DNA from: Codonopsis lanceolata
Lineage: Eukaryota > Streptophyta > Magnoliopsida > Asterales > Campanulaceae
Length of the DNA: 64,000 nt
Assembly (NCBI GenBank): GCA_013146195.2
Contig: CM028384.1
Location: 76,170,728-76,234,727, forward strand
Direction: 5' to 3'
The notes beneath the pieces are model-generated. The model made no database searches and had not been told where the DNA came from. It worked only from the letters and a program-made list of their open reading frames with translations. Below, piece after piece: positions 1 to 9,626 of this stretch. Every line of letters starts with the position of its first letter. The stretch's first letter is position 1. The translations under genes were made by a program, and so were the position numbers.

Positions 1-1122
1 GATAGAAGAGTTGATTTCTGCCGTGTCCCGTAGAAGGACATTTATTAGCTTGACAAACGGTCGTTTGAAGTTGGGGCTGTCCTTCACTTTCTCAACGTAG
101 TGCCTCAGCTCGTTGTAGATGATTTTGCCGTAATTGAGTTGAGATTGTAGGAAGATGGCATTTGTTAGGTTGAGTTGTTGGGTAGTGAACATGTCGTGTG
201 CCCCATTTTTGAACAGTAGACCCTTGTCAATCAGGTGGCTTGTGCAGTAGACGTCCAGAGGGAAGAGATTTCTTAGCATTTTGCCTTTAGGTTCCCTCGG
301 AGTGTTAATTCCCCTCATTGTTTCCCAGGCATGGTCAGCCTCAGCAATGGATATTTCAAAGTCTCCGCCATATCGTACACCGATGATTCTGGAAATCATT
401 TTGGCAGAGACGGAGATTGGTGTTCCGCGAATCCATCCACGCATCACAGACGGAGTCTTGGGGTCAATGACCATCCTTTGATAGAATTCCTCGGCAAGGA
501 GGATACTGTAGTCGTCGTCGTGTAGGCAGAAGAGCGGTAGAAGTCCCGACTTGTTCAAATCCGTGCAAGCTTTGACTCCGGCGGTGAATGTGCAGATAGT
601 TGTGAGGTCTATGCACATGCCGGGTAGATACAACTTCGGGCCCAGAGTCACAATGACGTCGTGAGGAGCAAGAAATGGAGGGTAACCTAGAAGGTTAATA
701 GACGGACTGGGTGGAATGGCCTTCTCAGGTTCAAATGCCTTCCTGCTGTCATTTTTGGACTTGGAAGAGGATTTCACCTACAAAAAACGCAGTCAGAAAT
801 TAGGGCTTTTGTTCTGACAGAACAAACAAGCAAAGATTTCGTTTTTGTAAAATTAATTGAAATTTTCGATGAAAATCTTGAAACACTTGAATGTTTTGGA
901 TAAATAAACCAGAGAAACATTAACAGATGATTTCTAAGAGAAATGAGTATACAAAGCGCAAAGAAAAACTGTCAGTTTCAAGGTTTTGAAAAACAACAAT
1001 GGTGGAAACCGGCCAGATACGCAAAGCGTCCTTTTGGATTCCTAAAGAAATAACTTAAAAGAGGAGATACTAAACAAAAATCAATGGATAGTAAATCAGA
1101 GAGTCAGTGAAGAGCTTACCAT
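1..1122 (-). CDS. Spliced post-pol third ORF of SIRE-type copia copy 1 (5' part, runs off window)
   Basis: Exon 1 is only the ATG at 1122-1120. The intron is 1119-778 (342 nt) with donor GTAAGC and acceptor TTTGTAG. Exon 2 runs from 777 to base 1 without a stop, so 260 codons are visible and the ORF continues outside. The N-terminus (residues 1-28) is basic and serine-rich. A conserved stretch follows with GYPPF (32-36), HDVIV (40-44) and LPGMCIDL (52-59), then a domain at about 85-260 with VMRGWIRGTPISVS near 112-125. The last block resembles what I remember of the family called putative plant transposon protein (PF20167); that name is unverified. Copies at 24864 and 55690 share the ATG-intron structure. 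The position downstream of RNase H corresponds to the env-like slot of SIRE elements, but no signal peptide or membrane helix is seen in this part. Function unknown. Confidence 0.75.
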
Positions 1123-1246
1123 TGTCGTTGTAGAGAAGAAGAAGAAGAATAATCGAGAAAAAGAGGGAGCAGTTGCAGAGAGAAAGAGATGGTTTGAGTA
1201 GAGAGAGAGAGAGAGAGGTTTCGTAAAGTGTTGAAAAGGGCGGTTT
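1087..1246 (-). promoter_or_regulatory. CT-rich 5' leader of the third ORF with splice donor
   Basis: On the minus strand this is a pyrimidine-rich leader with a (CT)n tract (plus-strand GA run at 1200-1217) just before the lone-ATG exon. The homologous leader in copia copy 2 has a longer CT run at 24782-24808, and copy 3 has a GA run on plus at 55750-55769. Conservation of TATA-like box, CT leader, ATG and donor across three copies suggests that the third ORF has its own promoter. This is inferred; no transcript evidence is available. Confidence 0.5.
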
Positions 1247-1659
1247 TTTCTTTTTTTTTTTAATAAAAGCAGGGCGGCACCTGCACAGATTTTATTAAAA
1301 AACAAACCGATAACAAATATGAGGGGGACAACTAGCCTTACCCAACAAACGGGGGGACAAAGGAGCGACCGACTCTAAAAACAAAGAATACCAAAAACAA
1401 GAAACAACAAACAAAAAACATATCACCCTTTTCTAAAATTATACAAACCTAACAAATCATGCCTAAGAATCGAGAGAATCCGTCTAGGAAGCCGCTCTAT
1501 ATGCAAATAGGATCTACTACTACGATGATGATAATCCTCCGCAGCAAGGATATCAGCCACCTTGTTCCTTTCCCTGTACACATGGTGCAAATCCAGCCCA
1601 AGACTATACCTCTTACAATCCTCCAACTCATACCTGTATCGCCACGGAAAAGGGCGGTT
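1233..1659 (-). mobile_element. 5'-truncated L1 (LINE) insertion with 13-bp target-site duplication
   Basis: The insert (1246-1646, 401 bp) is flanked by perfect 13-bp copies of GAAAAGGGCGGTT at 1233-1245 and 1647-1659. Its minus strand ends in an A-rich tail, seen as a T run on plus at 1244-1260. The minus-strand ORF at 1662-1423 carries HHVYRERNKVADILA, the end of the RNase H domain typical of plant L1 elements, followed by a short tail and stop. The remaining insert is 3' UTR. It interrupts the copia leader, because copy 2 reads through the same site uninterrupted near 24730. It therefore landed after the copia copy and may separate the TATA-like box from the third-ORF ATG. Confidence 0.88.
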
Positions 1660-1664
1660 CAAAG

Positions 1665-1674
1665 TCTATTTAAA
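1665..1674 (-). promoter_or_regulatory. TATA-like box upstream of the third ORF (copia copy 1)
   Basis: The minus strand reads CTTTAAATAG, followed by ACTTTGAACCG. Copy 2 has the same box at 24705-24714 followed by TCCTTGAACCG. It lies about 240 nt past the pol stop. In copy 1 it is separated from the leader by the L1 insertion. Confidence 0.45.
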
Positions 1675-1912
1675 GGAGGAAAAAATATTTTAGCGAAAAA
1701 GCTGTAACTTAAGATATTTTTCAAAGTACTAAAAATTTGACTTTTAACCCCTTTTCCCTTTTAGAAGCCTTTCCCGCTTTAATAGACTAAATAGTTGAAG
1801 TACTAACCTGGTGAAAGCGCAGAGCTTCAGTTTGCCGTTAGAAGGTAAATAAAGTCTGCCAGTTAGTAGTAATTTAAGTCTACCGGTATGAAAGAAAATT
1901 TTGAAATTGAAA
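1675..1912 (-). other. Spacer between copia pol stop and third-ORF promoter
   Basis: This non-coding spacer corresponds to 24491-24704 in copy 2, sharing stretches such as AAAATATCTTAAGTT on the element strand. It holds no ORF of note. Confidence 0.5.
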
Positions 1913-4155
1913 TTAAGCAGTAGGATCAATCATACCAAGATTTCTCCTTAAATAAGCAAACCTGGTTGCATCCAGTGGCTTGGTGAGAATGTCAGCCAAT
2001 TGATGTTCAGTTGGAACGTATTCCAGACTGATGTTACCTTTTTCCACATGATCTTTAAGGAAGTGATAACGAATATCAATGTGCTTTGTCTTTGAGTGGA
2101 TCACTGGATTCTTGGAGACTGAAATTACTGAAGTGTTGTCACACATGATTGGACAATTTGCAGTCTTGATGTTGTAGTCCACTAGTTGCTGCTTCATCCA
2201 TAGTAGTTGAGAGCAACAGCTGCTAGCAACAATGTATTCTGCTTCTGTGGTTGAGTTTGCAACCGATCCTTGCTTTTTGCATGACCATGAGACAAGTCTA
2301 TTTCCAAGAAATTGACAAGTCCCACTAGTGCTTCTTCTGCTCACTTTGCAGGCTACATAATCTGCATCTGAGTATCCAACTAAATCGAAGTTTTTGCTTT
2401 TGGAATACCATATACCCAGATTTGTAGTTGTTGAAACATATCTGATGATACGTTCGGCAGCAAGAAAATGTGATTCCCTTGGATCTTCTTGAAATCTAGC
2501 ACAAACACAAACAGCAAACATAATATCAGGTCTACTGGCAGTAAGGTAAAGAAGTGAACCTATGATTCCTCGGGACTTGGTCACGTTCTCTTGCTTTCCC
2601 TTTTCATCTTTGTCAAGATGGCAGTCGGTAGACATTGGAGTCTCAAATCCTTTTGCTGAATGAAGAGCAAATTTCTTGATAAGTTCCTTTGCATATTTGG
2701 TTTGGCTGATGAAGATCCCGTCTGAAGTCTATTGAATCTGCAGTCCTAGAAAATAGGTGAGCTCTCCCATCATGCTCATCTCAAACTCTCTTTGCATCAG
2801 CTTCTCGAATCTTTTGCATAGGCTTTGGTTTGTAGATCCAAATATAATGTCGTCCACATAGATTTGTAGCAGAAGAGAATGACCTTTGTGCTTGAGGATA
2901 AACAGAGTTGTGTCTATTCTTCTTCTCACGAATCCTTGTTCAATTAAGAATTTGGATAGAGTTTCATACCAAGCTCTGGGAGCTTGTTTTAGGCCATAGA
3001 GTGTTTTCTTAAGTCGGTAGACATGATCCTGCTTGTCTTGAATGACAAAACCTGGAGGTTGTTCCACATATACCGGTTCTTGAAGATCACCATTGAGAAA
3101 GGCACTCTTCACATCCATCTGATAAACTTTGAAGTCCATGAATGAAGCAAAGGCTAGAAAGAGTCTGATTGCCTATAATCTAGCAACAGGAGCAAATGTT
3201 TCATCGAAGTTAATTCCTTCTTCCTGTCGGTAGCCTTGAGCAACCAATCTAGCTTTGTTTCTGGTGACGTTTCCATCTTCATCTCTCTTGTTCCTGAATA
3301 CCCACTTGGTGCCAATAACTTGATGGCCAGTCGGTCTTTGAACTAAGCTCCACACTTTGCATCTTTCAAACCGGTTCAGCTCTTCTTGCATAACTTCAAT
3401 CTAGTAATGGTCTTCGATAGCTTCATCAATCTTTTTTGGCTCGATTTCAGACACGAATACAAATACAAACATAGTCTCATTTCGAACTCTATTCCTCGTA
3501 CGAACTCCTAAGTTGAGATCACCAATGATTTGAGAAATGGGATGATCCCTTGTTTCAATAATAGCTGGAGGAAGATCACTTCTAGTGAGTTCTTCCCTTA
3601 AAGATTCTGGAGTTGGTAGAGAATGTGATTCACCAAAATCAGGGTCAGAAGAGATAGGATCTTTGAAACCTTCATTTTCTGGTGAACAAGACGGGTGAAT
3701 GATTTGCAAAGGTGTTTGGAGGTAAAACAGAAGAGATGGGTTCAAGGTCAACAGAAGAGTTGGAGCTGGCACCAGCAGAGTTGAAGTCTGTCAGTGCAGG
3801 GTTAGCAGAACTGGAAGGGTCTACAGTTGGAGGATTCTGAAGTGGAGTTGAAGTAGAAGCGTTATTTGTACATGTCTCATCATCATCATAATCATTAGCA
3901 ACATTCGGAGCCTTTCGAGGCTCTAACAAATCATATTCATCAAAAGTAACATGCACATATTCTAATATTTTCAAAGAAGTTTTGTTGAATATGAGAAATG
4001 CTTTTGAATGTTTGGAATAGCCCAGAAAAATTCCTTCGTCTAATTTTGAATCAAATTTACCTCTATATTCTTTTCCATTATATAGAATAAAACATTTACA
4101 GCCAAAGATTTTGAAAAATCCTATGTTTGGGGCTCTTCCTCTCCATATTTCGTCG
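1913..4155 (-). pseudogene. Copia (SIRE-type) pol copy 1: integrase C-terminus, reverse transcriptase, RNase H
   Basis: From about 4155 down, the integrase C-terminal part (EIWRGRAPN, FKIFGCKCF, GIFLGYSKHSKAF) lies in one frame. A single frameshift near 3700 leads into one continuous frame to the stop at 1913. RT motifs are MDVKSAFLNG, TLYGLKQAPRAWY and the catalytic YVDDIIFGS, followed by MMGELTYFLGLQ as in SIRE-type elements. RNase H follows with the conserved VGYSDADY and ADILTKPLD near the end. Within this long frame only three stops occur, all TAG, at about 3401, 3173 and 2729. Copy 2 shows GAG (Glu) at the middle one. The gag, protease and integrase core are absent because homology with copy 2 ends near 4155. 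Inactive, but the best-preserved pol here. Confidence 0.93.
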
Positions 4156-5129
4156 ATAGCTTCATTTTGGTGGTCTCGGATTGGCAATCGGAGTTCGGGA
4201 GCTCAAGTTATGGAGGAAACACACACTAATCTCCCCTCACCATTCACACACAAGAGCTTGGGCTTAAACAAACTTAATTATGGTCTAATATGAAGGATTA
4301 GGGTCACTAAGGATGGGGGTTCAATGGGTTAAATGGGTCACAAAATCAGATTGTTAAAAAATCCCGAAATGTGTAAATCAGGGCAAAGCGATCGCATGCT
4401 ATATGGACCATGCGAGCCCATGGTCCTGTTGACAGCCCAAGTCCATTTTGTTGTGCTCTCAACACTGTTCTGTGAGCCAATGACCAGAATTCGATGCGAG
4501 CACGAGGTTCAGCCCTTGAACATGGTCTAAACTTGTCCTAAATGGTCTCAAACTCATGGGCAACCATTCTAAGGTGTAACCCAACTCAAAACAAGTCGGA
4601 AACACACCCGAACAACATCCGAAACAAGTAAAAAACAAGGCTCGAATCATACGACGAATGGCCAACGAATCAAACACGATTCAAACACAAATCAAACTAG
4701 AACAACTTAGACATGAACAAGGCTTGTATAAACATGGATATGACCTAAATACTTGGCCTAGAACTCAATGAACCTCTCGCAAGACGAAACACAAGCAGTA
4801 CAAGCAACAAGGGCAAACACAAAGACTCAAACGAAGCAACACAACTTCTAAACTTTCAACCAAGAATACTATGATCAAGATGAATGTTATAAGTCATATA
4901 TGCAAGGTAATAGAACTCCAACAAGACTTGGTTAAGTGCTAACATGCAAAGATGAATACCTAAAGCACTAACGGCAAAGTATGAAACACATAGAAGACAT
5001 TCAAACGACTATGATCGTAACAACCCTAATGCAAGCATGATATGAACCATATGGACTCTCTAACATGTTAAGGCATACGTTAAGCATGTTATAATGATGT
5101 TATACAAGTAATGAGTTTGGGTTCTCACA
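4156..5129 (-). mobile_element. Ty3/gypsy LTR (minus-oriented), 5' or solo copy
   Basis: Read on minus, the segment begins TGTGAGAACCCAAA at 5129. The LTR at 57250-57574, which follows a polypurine tract, begins the same way. The two share further stretches such as the plus-strand words ACATGTTAAGGCATAC and AAGCATGTTATAA. No polypurine tract adjoins 5130, so this is a 5' LTR or a solo LTR. The outer end near 4156-4200 is not resolved. The join to copia pol copy 1 on the left and MULE DNA on the right means insertion or rearrangement between two older elements. No ORF was recognised. Confidence 0.6.
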
Positions 5130-5199
5130 CGACATGTGGACAAAGACAAGACTACCACCGTAAACCCTCGAGTTCATAAGAAGAATAAGGTGGAGGCCT

Positions 5200-5775
5200 A
5201 AAAATTAAGGAGGAGAGAACGATGAGAACCAAGATGGCAGGCCTATTGGGATTCAAAAGGTAAGTAGAGGAGGTGGGACAGTAACTTGTGGTTACTGTAA
5301 GAGACTTGGGCATAATTCGAGAAAATGTCCAAGTAAACCAGAGCAACTTTTTAGTGTGAAGAAAAACACAGTTGCATGCTCCATTTGTAAACAAATTGGC
5401 CATAACAAAAGAAAATTCCAAAACAAGGAAACCAACCGATCCCAATCTCAAACTATGAATGAGGCACAACAGGACCAAGTACATGAGCCAGAGCCATAAC
5501 AAAAACCTGATCCAACAACACCACCACCACCACCACCTCCAATACAACAAGAGCCCGATTTACTTACAACTAGTGAAGTATTGTCAACACCATCACCACC
5601 ACCTCCAACACAACCAGAACATGATCCAATTACAAAGAACCTGAATGTGATTGCACTACCATCACTTCCTCAATAATCAACACCTAGGAGGTCTTTCACA
5701 TTGCTGAATGTAAGGTTCTCAACACCTGGGAGGTCTGCATTCAAGCCTGGAGAACAAATTGACCTTGATGACTAA
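5200..5775 (+). pseudogene. MULE (Mutator-like) transposase C-terminal tail with tandem zinc knuckles
   Basis: A single reading frame runs from about 5200 to the TAA at 5773-5775, broken by two in-frame TAA codons at 5497 and 5674. It contains one perfect CX2CX4HX4C knuckle (CGYCKRLGHNSRKC, about 5287-5328) and a second whose last Cys is Phe (CSICKQIGHNKRKF). A proline-rich tail (PPPPPP near 5515-5540) and the end FKPGEQIDLDD follow. Plant MULE transposases commonly carry such knuckles after the SWIM finger. The catalytic MULE domain is missing because the gypsy LTR cuts the 5' side. Other knuckle proteins cannot be excluded, but the arrangement fits MULE best. Confidence 0.68.
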
Positions 5776-6869
5776 AATCAATTTTTGGTTAGTCTACTTT
5801 CTTAATTTATTGCTTATTTTTGGTGTATAATTGTATGAATTATTTTAATGCATTTTATTTGTTTTGCAATCATTAAATGGAGCTAATAATTTTGGACTGT
5901 CAACATGATACCTATCTATGTCTAATGAAGGGTTTACATAGTCATTCTTTTGGGTATTGATTTATTTTAATGCATTTCATTGTACCTATCCATAATGGTA
6001 TTGATTTGTTAGCCATGTTATGCAAATACTATTTTTGTATTATGCGAGATGCTATTTTTGGTCGGCCTGCTATGAAGATGTTATTTTTGGTGATCCTGCT
6101 ATGAAGATGTTATTTTTGGTCATCCTGCTATGGAGATGCTATTTATGATCATCCTGCTATAAAGATGCTATCACTGAATTCAGCCCTGCTATGAAGATCT
6201 TATTTTTGGTCATGCTTACTATGAAGATCATGTTATCCAATCATCACATTGGGTATAATTTTTTGATCTCAAACTCATTATGAATGTGAATTGATTTATT
6301 ACATGATTTTTGTGTATATTGGTGGCATTCATCACATTCGGTATATTTTTTTATGTTTTGTTATGCAGGGGAGATGACAAACTGTATGTATATATGGAAT
6401 TAAGGTTGCTACTGCTGAAATACTCTGTCAAGCATGGACAAGCATGGAACTAGGGTTGTTAATGAGAGACACTACAAGTAGGGTTATGACAAACTGTATG
6501 TATGTTGGGTTATTAACATGAATTAAAATTTTTTGGTTGGGTTATGACAAACTGTATGTATGTATGGAACTAGGGTCAAACACATCACGTTGGCAGGCTA
6601 TGTATGTTTGGAACTAAGGTTATTAACTATATGTGTTTGTTGATGATTATATAGCAACGAGGACATCACATAAGCTTTGTGTTGATAGTTATGACATGAT
6701 TACATAATCAAATAAGACACATTCTATTCATTTTCACTAGCCAAAAACATCAAATAAAATCAAAGGATTACATTAGGGGTTTACTAATATCCATTTAAAT
6801 ACATATCCAATAATAAAGTTACAACCACAAAAGTAACCCCAATTAATTATACTTCCAAACTACAATAGC
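5776..6869. other. MULE intergenic DNA between convergent genes
   Basis: This AT-rich non-coding stretch lies between the transposase tail and the convergent GRF gene. From about 6165 onward it is repeated at 29620-30310. It contains a short minisatellite (6035-6225), described separately. No further ORF is credible. Confidence 0.5.
6035..6225. repeat. Short minisatellite, period about 30 bp
   Basis: About five to six imperfect units of TGCTATGAAGATGTTATTTT (start of unit) plus TGGTCATCC. Only the last part is kept in the second MULE copy near 29622. Confidence 0.7.
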
Positions 6870-7260
6870 TTAGTCTTTCCCAAGTATGACTAAGATGAAG
6901 AGTAAGTTGAACAAGCATGATATCAACAAACAAAACCAAAGAAATTTATCACTTTGCACGACTGCTTTGTGAGGAGGATCATACCAAAGGAAACATTTGC
7001 ACCCCCCTTCATTCTGCAAGAACAAAAAAAAATTAGTTAACTAACAATAATATTTTATTTCTAACAAAATTAATTAGTTAATTAATCACAAAAAATAAAT
7101 AGCTTACTTTATATCTTTCACAGCCTAAGAACCTTCTTCCTGGATTTTTATCTGTTCGTGATGTCAGCATGACAGTCATCCTTTCACAATGACAACAAAC
7201 TCCTCTATTTATCTTGTTAAAAGTTTGAAATACAAGATAATGAAATGAAAATTGTTGGAT
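6870..7260 (-). CDS. GRF-type zinc-finger protein with C-terminal membrane helix, copy 1 (5' exon lost)
   Basis: Two exons can be joined exactly. Exon A ends at 7108 with donor AAA|GTAAGC, the intron is 7107-7014 (94 nt), and exon B is 7013-6870 after acceptor TTCTTGCAG. The join is in phase 0, and exon B is exactly 48 codons including TAA. The product has CCHCERMTVMLTSRTDKNPG then RRFLGCERYK in exon A and GGCKCFLWYDPP in exon B. Together these satisfy the GRF finger pattern (C-x-C, TS, NPGRRF, C, C-x-F-x-W-x-D). A hydrophobic helix (FLWFCLLISCLFNLLFILVIL) lies next to the C-terminus. Small GRF plus membrane-helix proteins are widespread in plants. The frame runs back into a TA repeat, which may be an upstream intron; the LTR at 7306 removed what preceded it. 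The gene converges on the MULE transposase tail. Confidence 0.72.
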
Positions 7261-7266
7261 GAATTG

Positions 7267-7267
<1 letters not shown>

Positions 7268-7305
<38 letters not shown>
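7268..7305. repeat. (TA)n microsatellite at LTR insertion point
   Basis: A TA dinucleotide run ends directly at the first base of the Tat-like LTR. The homologous run in the second MULE copy is at about 30706-30759 and continues there into different DNA, so the LTR element inserted into the TA tract. Confidence 0.9.
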
Positions 7306-7310
<5 letters not shown>

Positions 7311-8039
7311 GGATTAAACCAAGGAATTTACCCTCGGCACAATAAATGGCCCCACTTAGAAAGCCACTAGTAACGAAGACAGAACCACTCGCCCCTAAGA
7401 TAAACGCTTCAGCCTCGGCACAATGACCCTCGGCACAGTAAACGGGTTCAGCCTCGGCTGACCTAAAGACCCCTGATGTCCTCGTCCCCGTCACCAAATC
7501 GGTCTCTTGTATTCTCGGCCTCGGCAATAATAAACGAATTTGTCACAAAACCACTCGGCCTCGGCTTCGAACCAATCATCATCCGCCCTGACAAGCCGCT
7601 TCCCTAGGCCCGAGAAAACCGCTGCACGCAACCACCAACTCCCTGACAAGCGCACATTTCACTTATTTCTGACGAAGACCCTCAACGCATTTAATGATCG
7701 CCGCTTTATGCCCCCCAGTCACCAGCTGCCACGTCAACATAAACATCAGGTACAAATAGAGAGTGCACATTTAATATGAAGGCAAGCAATTTCAGAGATA
7801 TCACAACTCCCTTATCACTGTCTCTTATCAAATACTTATCATGGCATATTTATTACCATCTTTCCACCGGAAACCTTACTCTCACACCGGAGGGTTCTAG
7901 TCGGGCCGCCCCGACTCCTTAACGGTGTTTGTTGTTTCATTTGTGCAGGTTAAGCAAAAGAGACGAATCAGAACCCGCCACCTCATCCTTACTCACACGT
8001 GGACGACAAGACAAGGTCACCACCAAAAAAGCGTGATCA
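7306..8039 (+). mobile_element. Tat-like Ty3/gypsy LTR type A, 5' copy
   Basis: Starts TGAAAGGATTAAAC and ends GCGTGATCA, three bases before a tRNA-Glu-type primer-binding site. Sequence through the TATTTATTACCA word is repeated at 17267-17811. A TATA-like box lies near 7752 (TACAAATAGAG; TATAAATAGAG in the 17.7-kb copy). The 3' part has CACACCGGAGG and a GC-rich palindromic stretch near 7910-7925. It lacks coding capacity. Confidence 0.85.
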
Positions 8040-8042
8040 GTT

Positions 8043-8059
8043 TGGTTCCGTTGCCGGGA
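8043..8059 (+). other. Primer-binding site, tRNA-Glu type
   Basis: TGGTTCCGTTGCCGGGA is complementary to the 3' end (..TCCCGGCAACGGAACCA) of plant tRNA-Glu as I remember it. Complementarity stops after about 18 nt, the normal length. Confidence 0.75.
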
Positions 8060-8783
8060 AACGACTATATTTCGTTCTTATCTAGTCACTGACCCCGTCG
8101 ACCTCGACGGAGCTCCGTTCAAAGGGTGCCAGAACACCACCGACAAACACAAACATACAAACTGTGCATACGAGCTCGACGAAGAAAACAAAAACAGAAA
8201 AACATTCTGACACTATCCATGTGTTCGTCTTCACAAGACGAGTCCGGCGACACCAAAATCACTCCCATCGGACCTCCACCGTACCCACACGCGCCACCTA
8301 AAGCTGCTAGAGGTGGAACTACATTAGGAGGCGCCGACAGCTCTTTGGTCAAGAAAAGTTGACCCTTTCGGCACTCGAAACAGAAAAGCAACACTACCAC
8401 CAGCCGCGTCTAGAAGATCCTCTCTCATTGTCTTCTTCTTCTTCTACATTTTCTCTCTCTGCACTCCGTTCAAATTCTCGCCTTCGCTTATTCGCTGCTG
8501 TACATTGCAGCCAGACATCAACACTTCCCATAACAATTGAATTCCGGAGTCGGAAGAATCGAAAAGTAATGACGAATTATCAGGTTTACAATCTCCAAGA
8601 CTCCAACTCCTTTCCATTAATTTAAAATGACAAATATCCTGCCTTTCTGAATAAACCTTGCGTCTGAAACCTACCCTGCCAAGATTTTGCTTTCTTGGAA
8701 ATGCATACCTGCCTAGGCCATTTAATTGCTGTCATGATATAACACAAGTTACGGTCAATTAATTGCATGGACCAATTGTTATA
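8060..8783 (+). other. 5' internal region of first Tat-like unit; leader-like stretch, no gag-pol
   Basis: After the PBS there is a short open frame (8126-8362, 78 codons) rich in charged and proline residues that I do not recognise. From about 8420 the DNA is CT-rich (TCTTCTTCTTCTTCT near 8440), then reaches an ATG at 8570 followed by five codons and CAG|GTTT. This resembles a plant gene leader with a short first exon and might be captured host DNA. No gag or pol motif was seen, so the unit is defective or non-autonomous. Confidence 0.35.
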
Positions 8784-9041
8784 CTCCCTCCGTCCCTAAA
8801 TAATTGTCCTGCTTGACCCGGCGCACAGTTTAAGAAAAAGTAATTGACTTGATTATTTATATTGATTTAATGTGTAGTTTTCATTAATGTCCATGTATAT
8901 GTGGCCCATAATTAAAGTAGAGTGAAAAAGTAAGGGTAAAGTGGTAAAAGTGATGTTCTAAAAAGGTAAGTTTCAAAGTGGACAATTATTTTGGGACGGA
9001 CGAAAAAGGAAAGGAGGACGATAATTTAGGGACGGAGGGAG
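8784..9041. mobile_element. Stowaway-type MITE, 258 bp (copy 1)
   Basis: Flanked by TA and bounded by inverted CTCCCTCCGTCCC / GGGACGGAGGGAG ends. Two further copies of exactly 258 bp lie at 47648-47905 and 48171-48428. The last is in opposite orientation and differs at only about four positions by eye. It is too short to encode a transposase and presumably uses a Tc1/mariner-type enzyme encoded elsewhere. Confidence 0.93.
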
Positions 9042-9354
9042 TATTTTATTAAATACTCACCTGCCTAATGTTTCAGACTAATAGCATGGGCCAATTGTTA
9101 TATTTTATTATTGGTTGGTACCATTATGGTTTTATTTCAAACTAATAGAAACCTTTTTTTTATTATTAAAAAATAAACATTGCTTATTTTTTAGTACAAT
9201 TCAGAGTATACACGTGGAACATTATACTTCAATTTGATTACGCACGTTATGCATTATATAATAAAAATCCTATTACATCTTGGCATAATGGCGTAATTTT
9301 CGGAGAATATAAATGAAGAGGACGGGGAAATAAATAAATAATAAAATATAAAAA
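9042..9354. other. AT-rich non-coding DNA in first Tat-like unit
   Basis: I see no coding or repeat signal of note between the MITE and the 18-bp minisatellite. Confidence 0.4.
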
Positions 9355-9626
9355 GAAATTATTTGTCGAATTGAAATTATATGCCGAGCCGAAATTATTT
9401 ACCGAACTGAAATTATTTGTCGAATTGAAATTATATGTCGAGCCGAAATTATTTACCGAACTGAAATTATTTGTCAAATTGAAATTATATGCCGAGCCGA
9501 AATCATATGCCAAGCTGAAATTATATGCCAAGCCGAAATTATATGCCGAGCCGAAATTATATGCCGAACTAAAATTATTTGACGAGCTGAAATTCTTTAA
9601 CGAGCTGAAATTATATGCGGAGCAAT
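9355..9626 (+). repeat. 18-bp minisatellite (about 15 units)
   Basis: The unit is GAAATTATATGCCGAGCC with substitutions. Because the period is divisible by three, it keeps an 85-codon frame (9371-9628) of degenerate hexapeptides such as KLYAEP. I take this frame as a by-product of the repeat, not a gene. Confidence 0.92.

Noticed and set aside
281..525. Plus-strand ORFs of 64-66 codons
   Set aside because: They are shadows of the 260-codon minus-strand third ORF exon.
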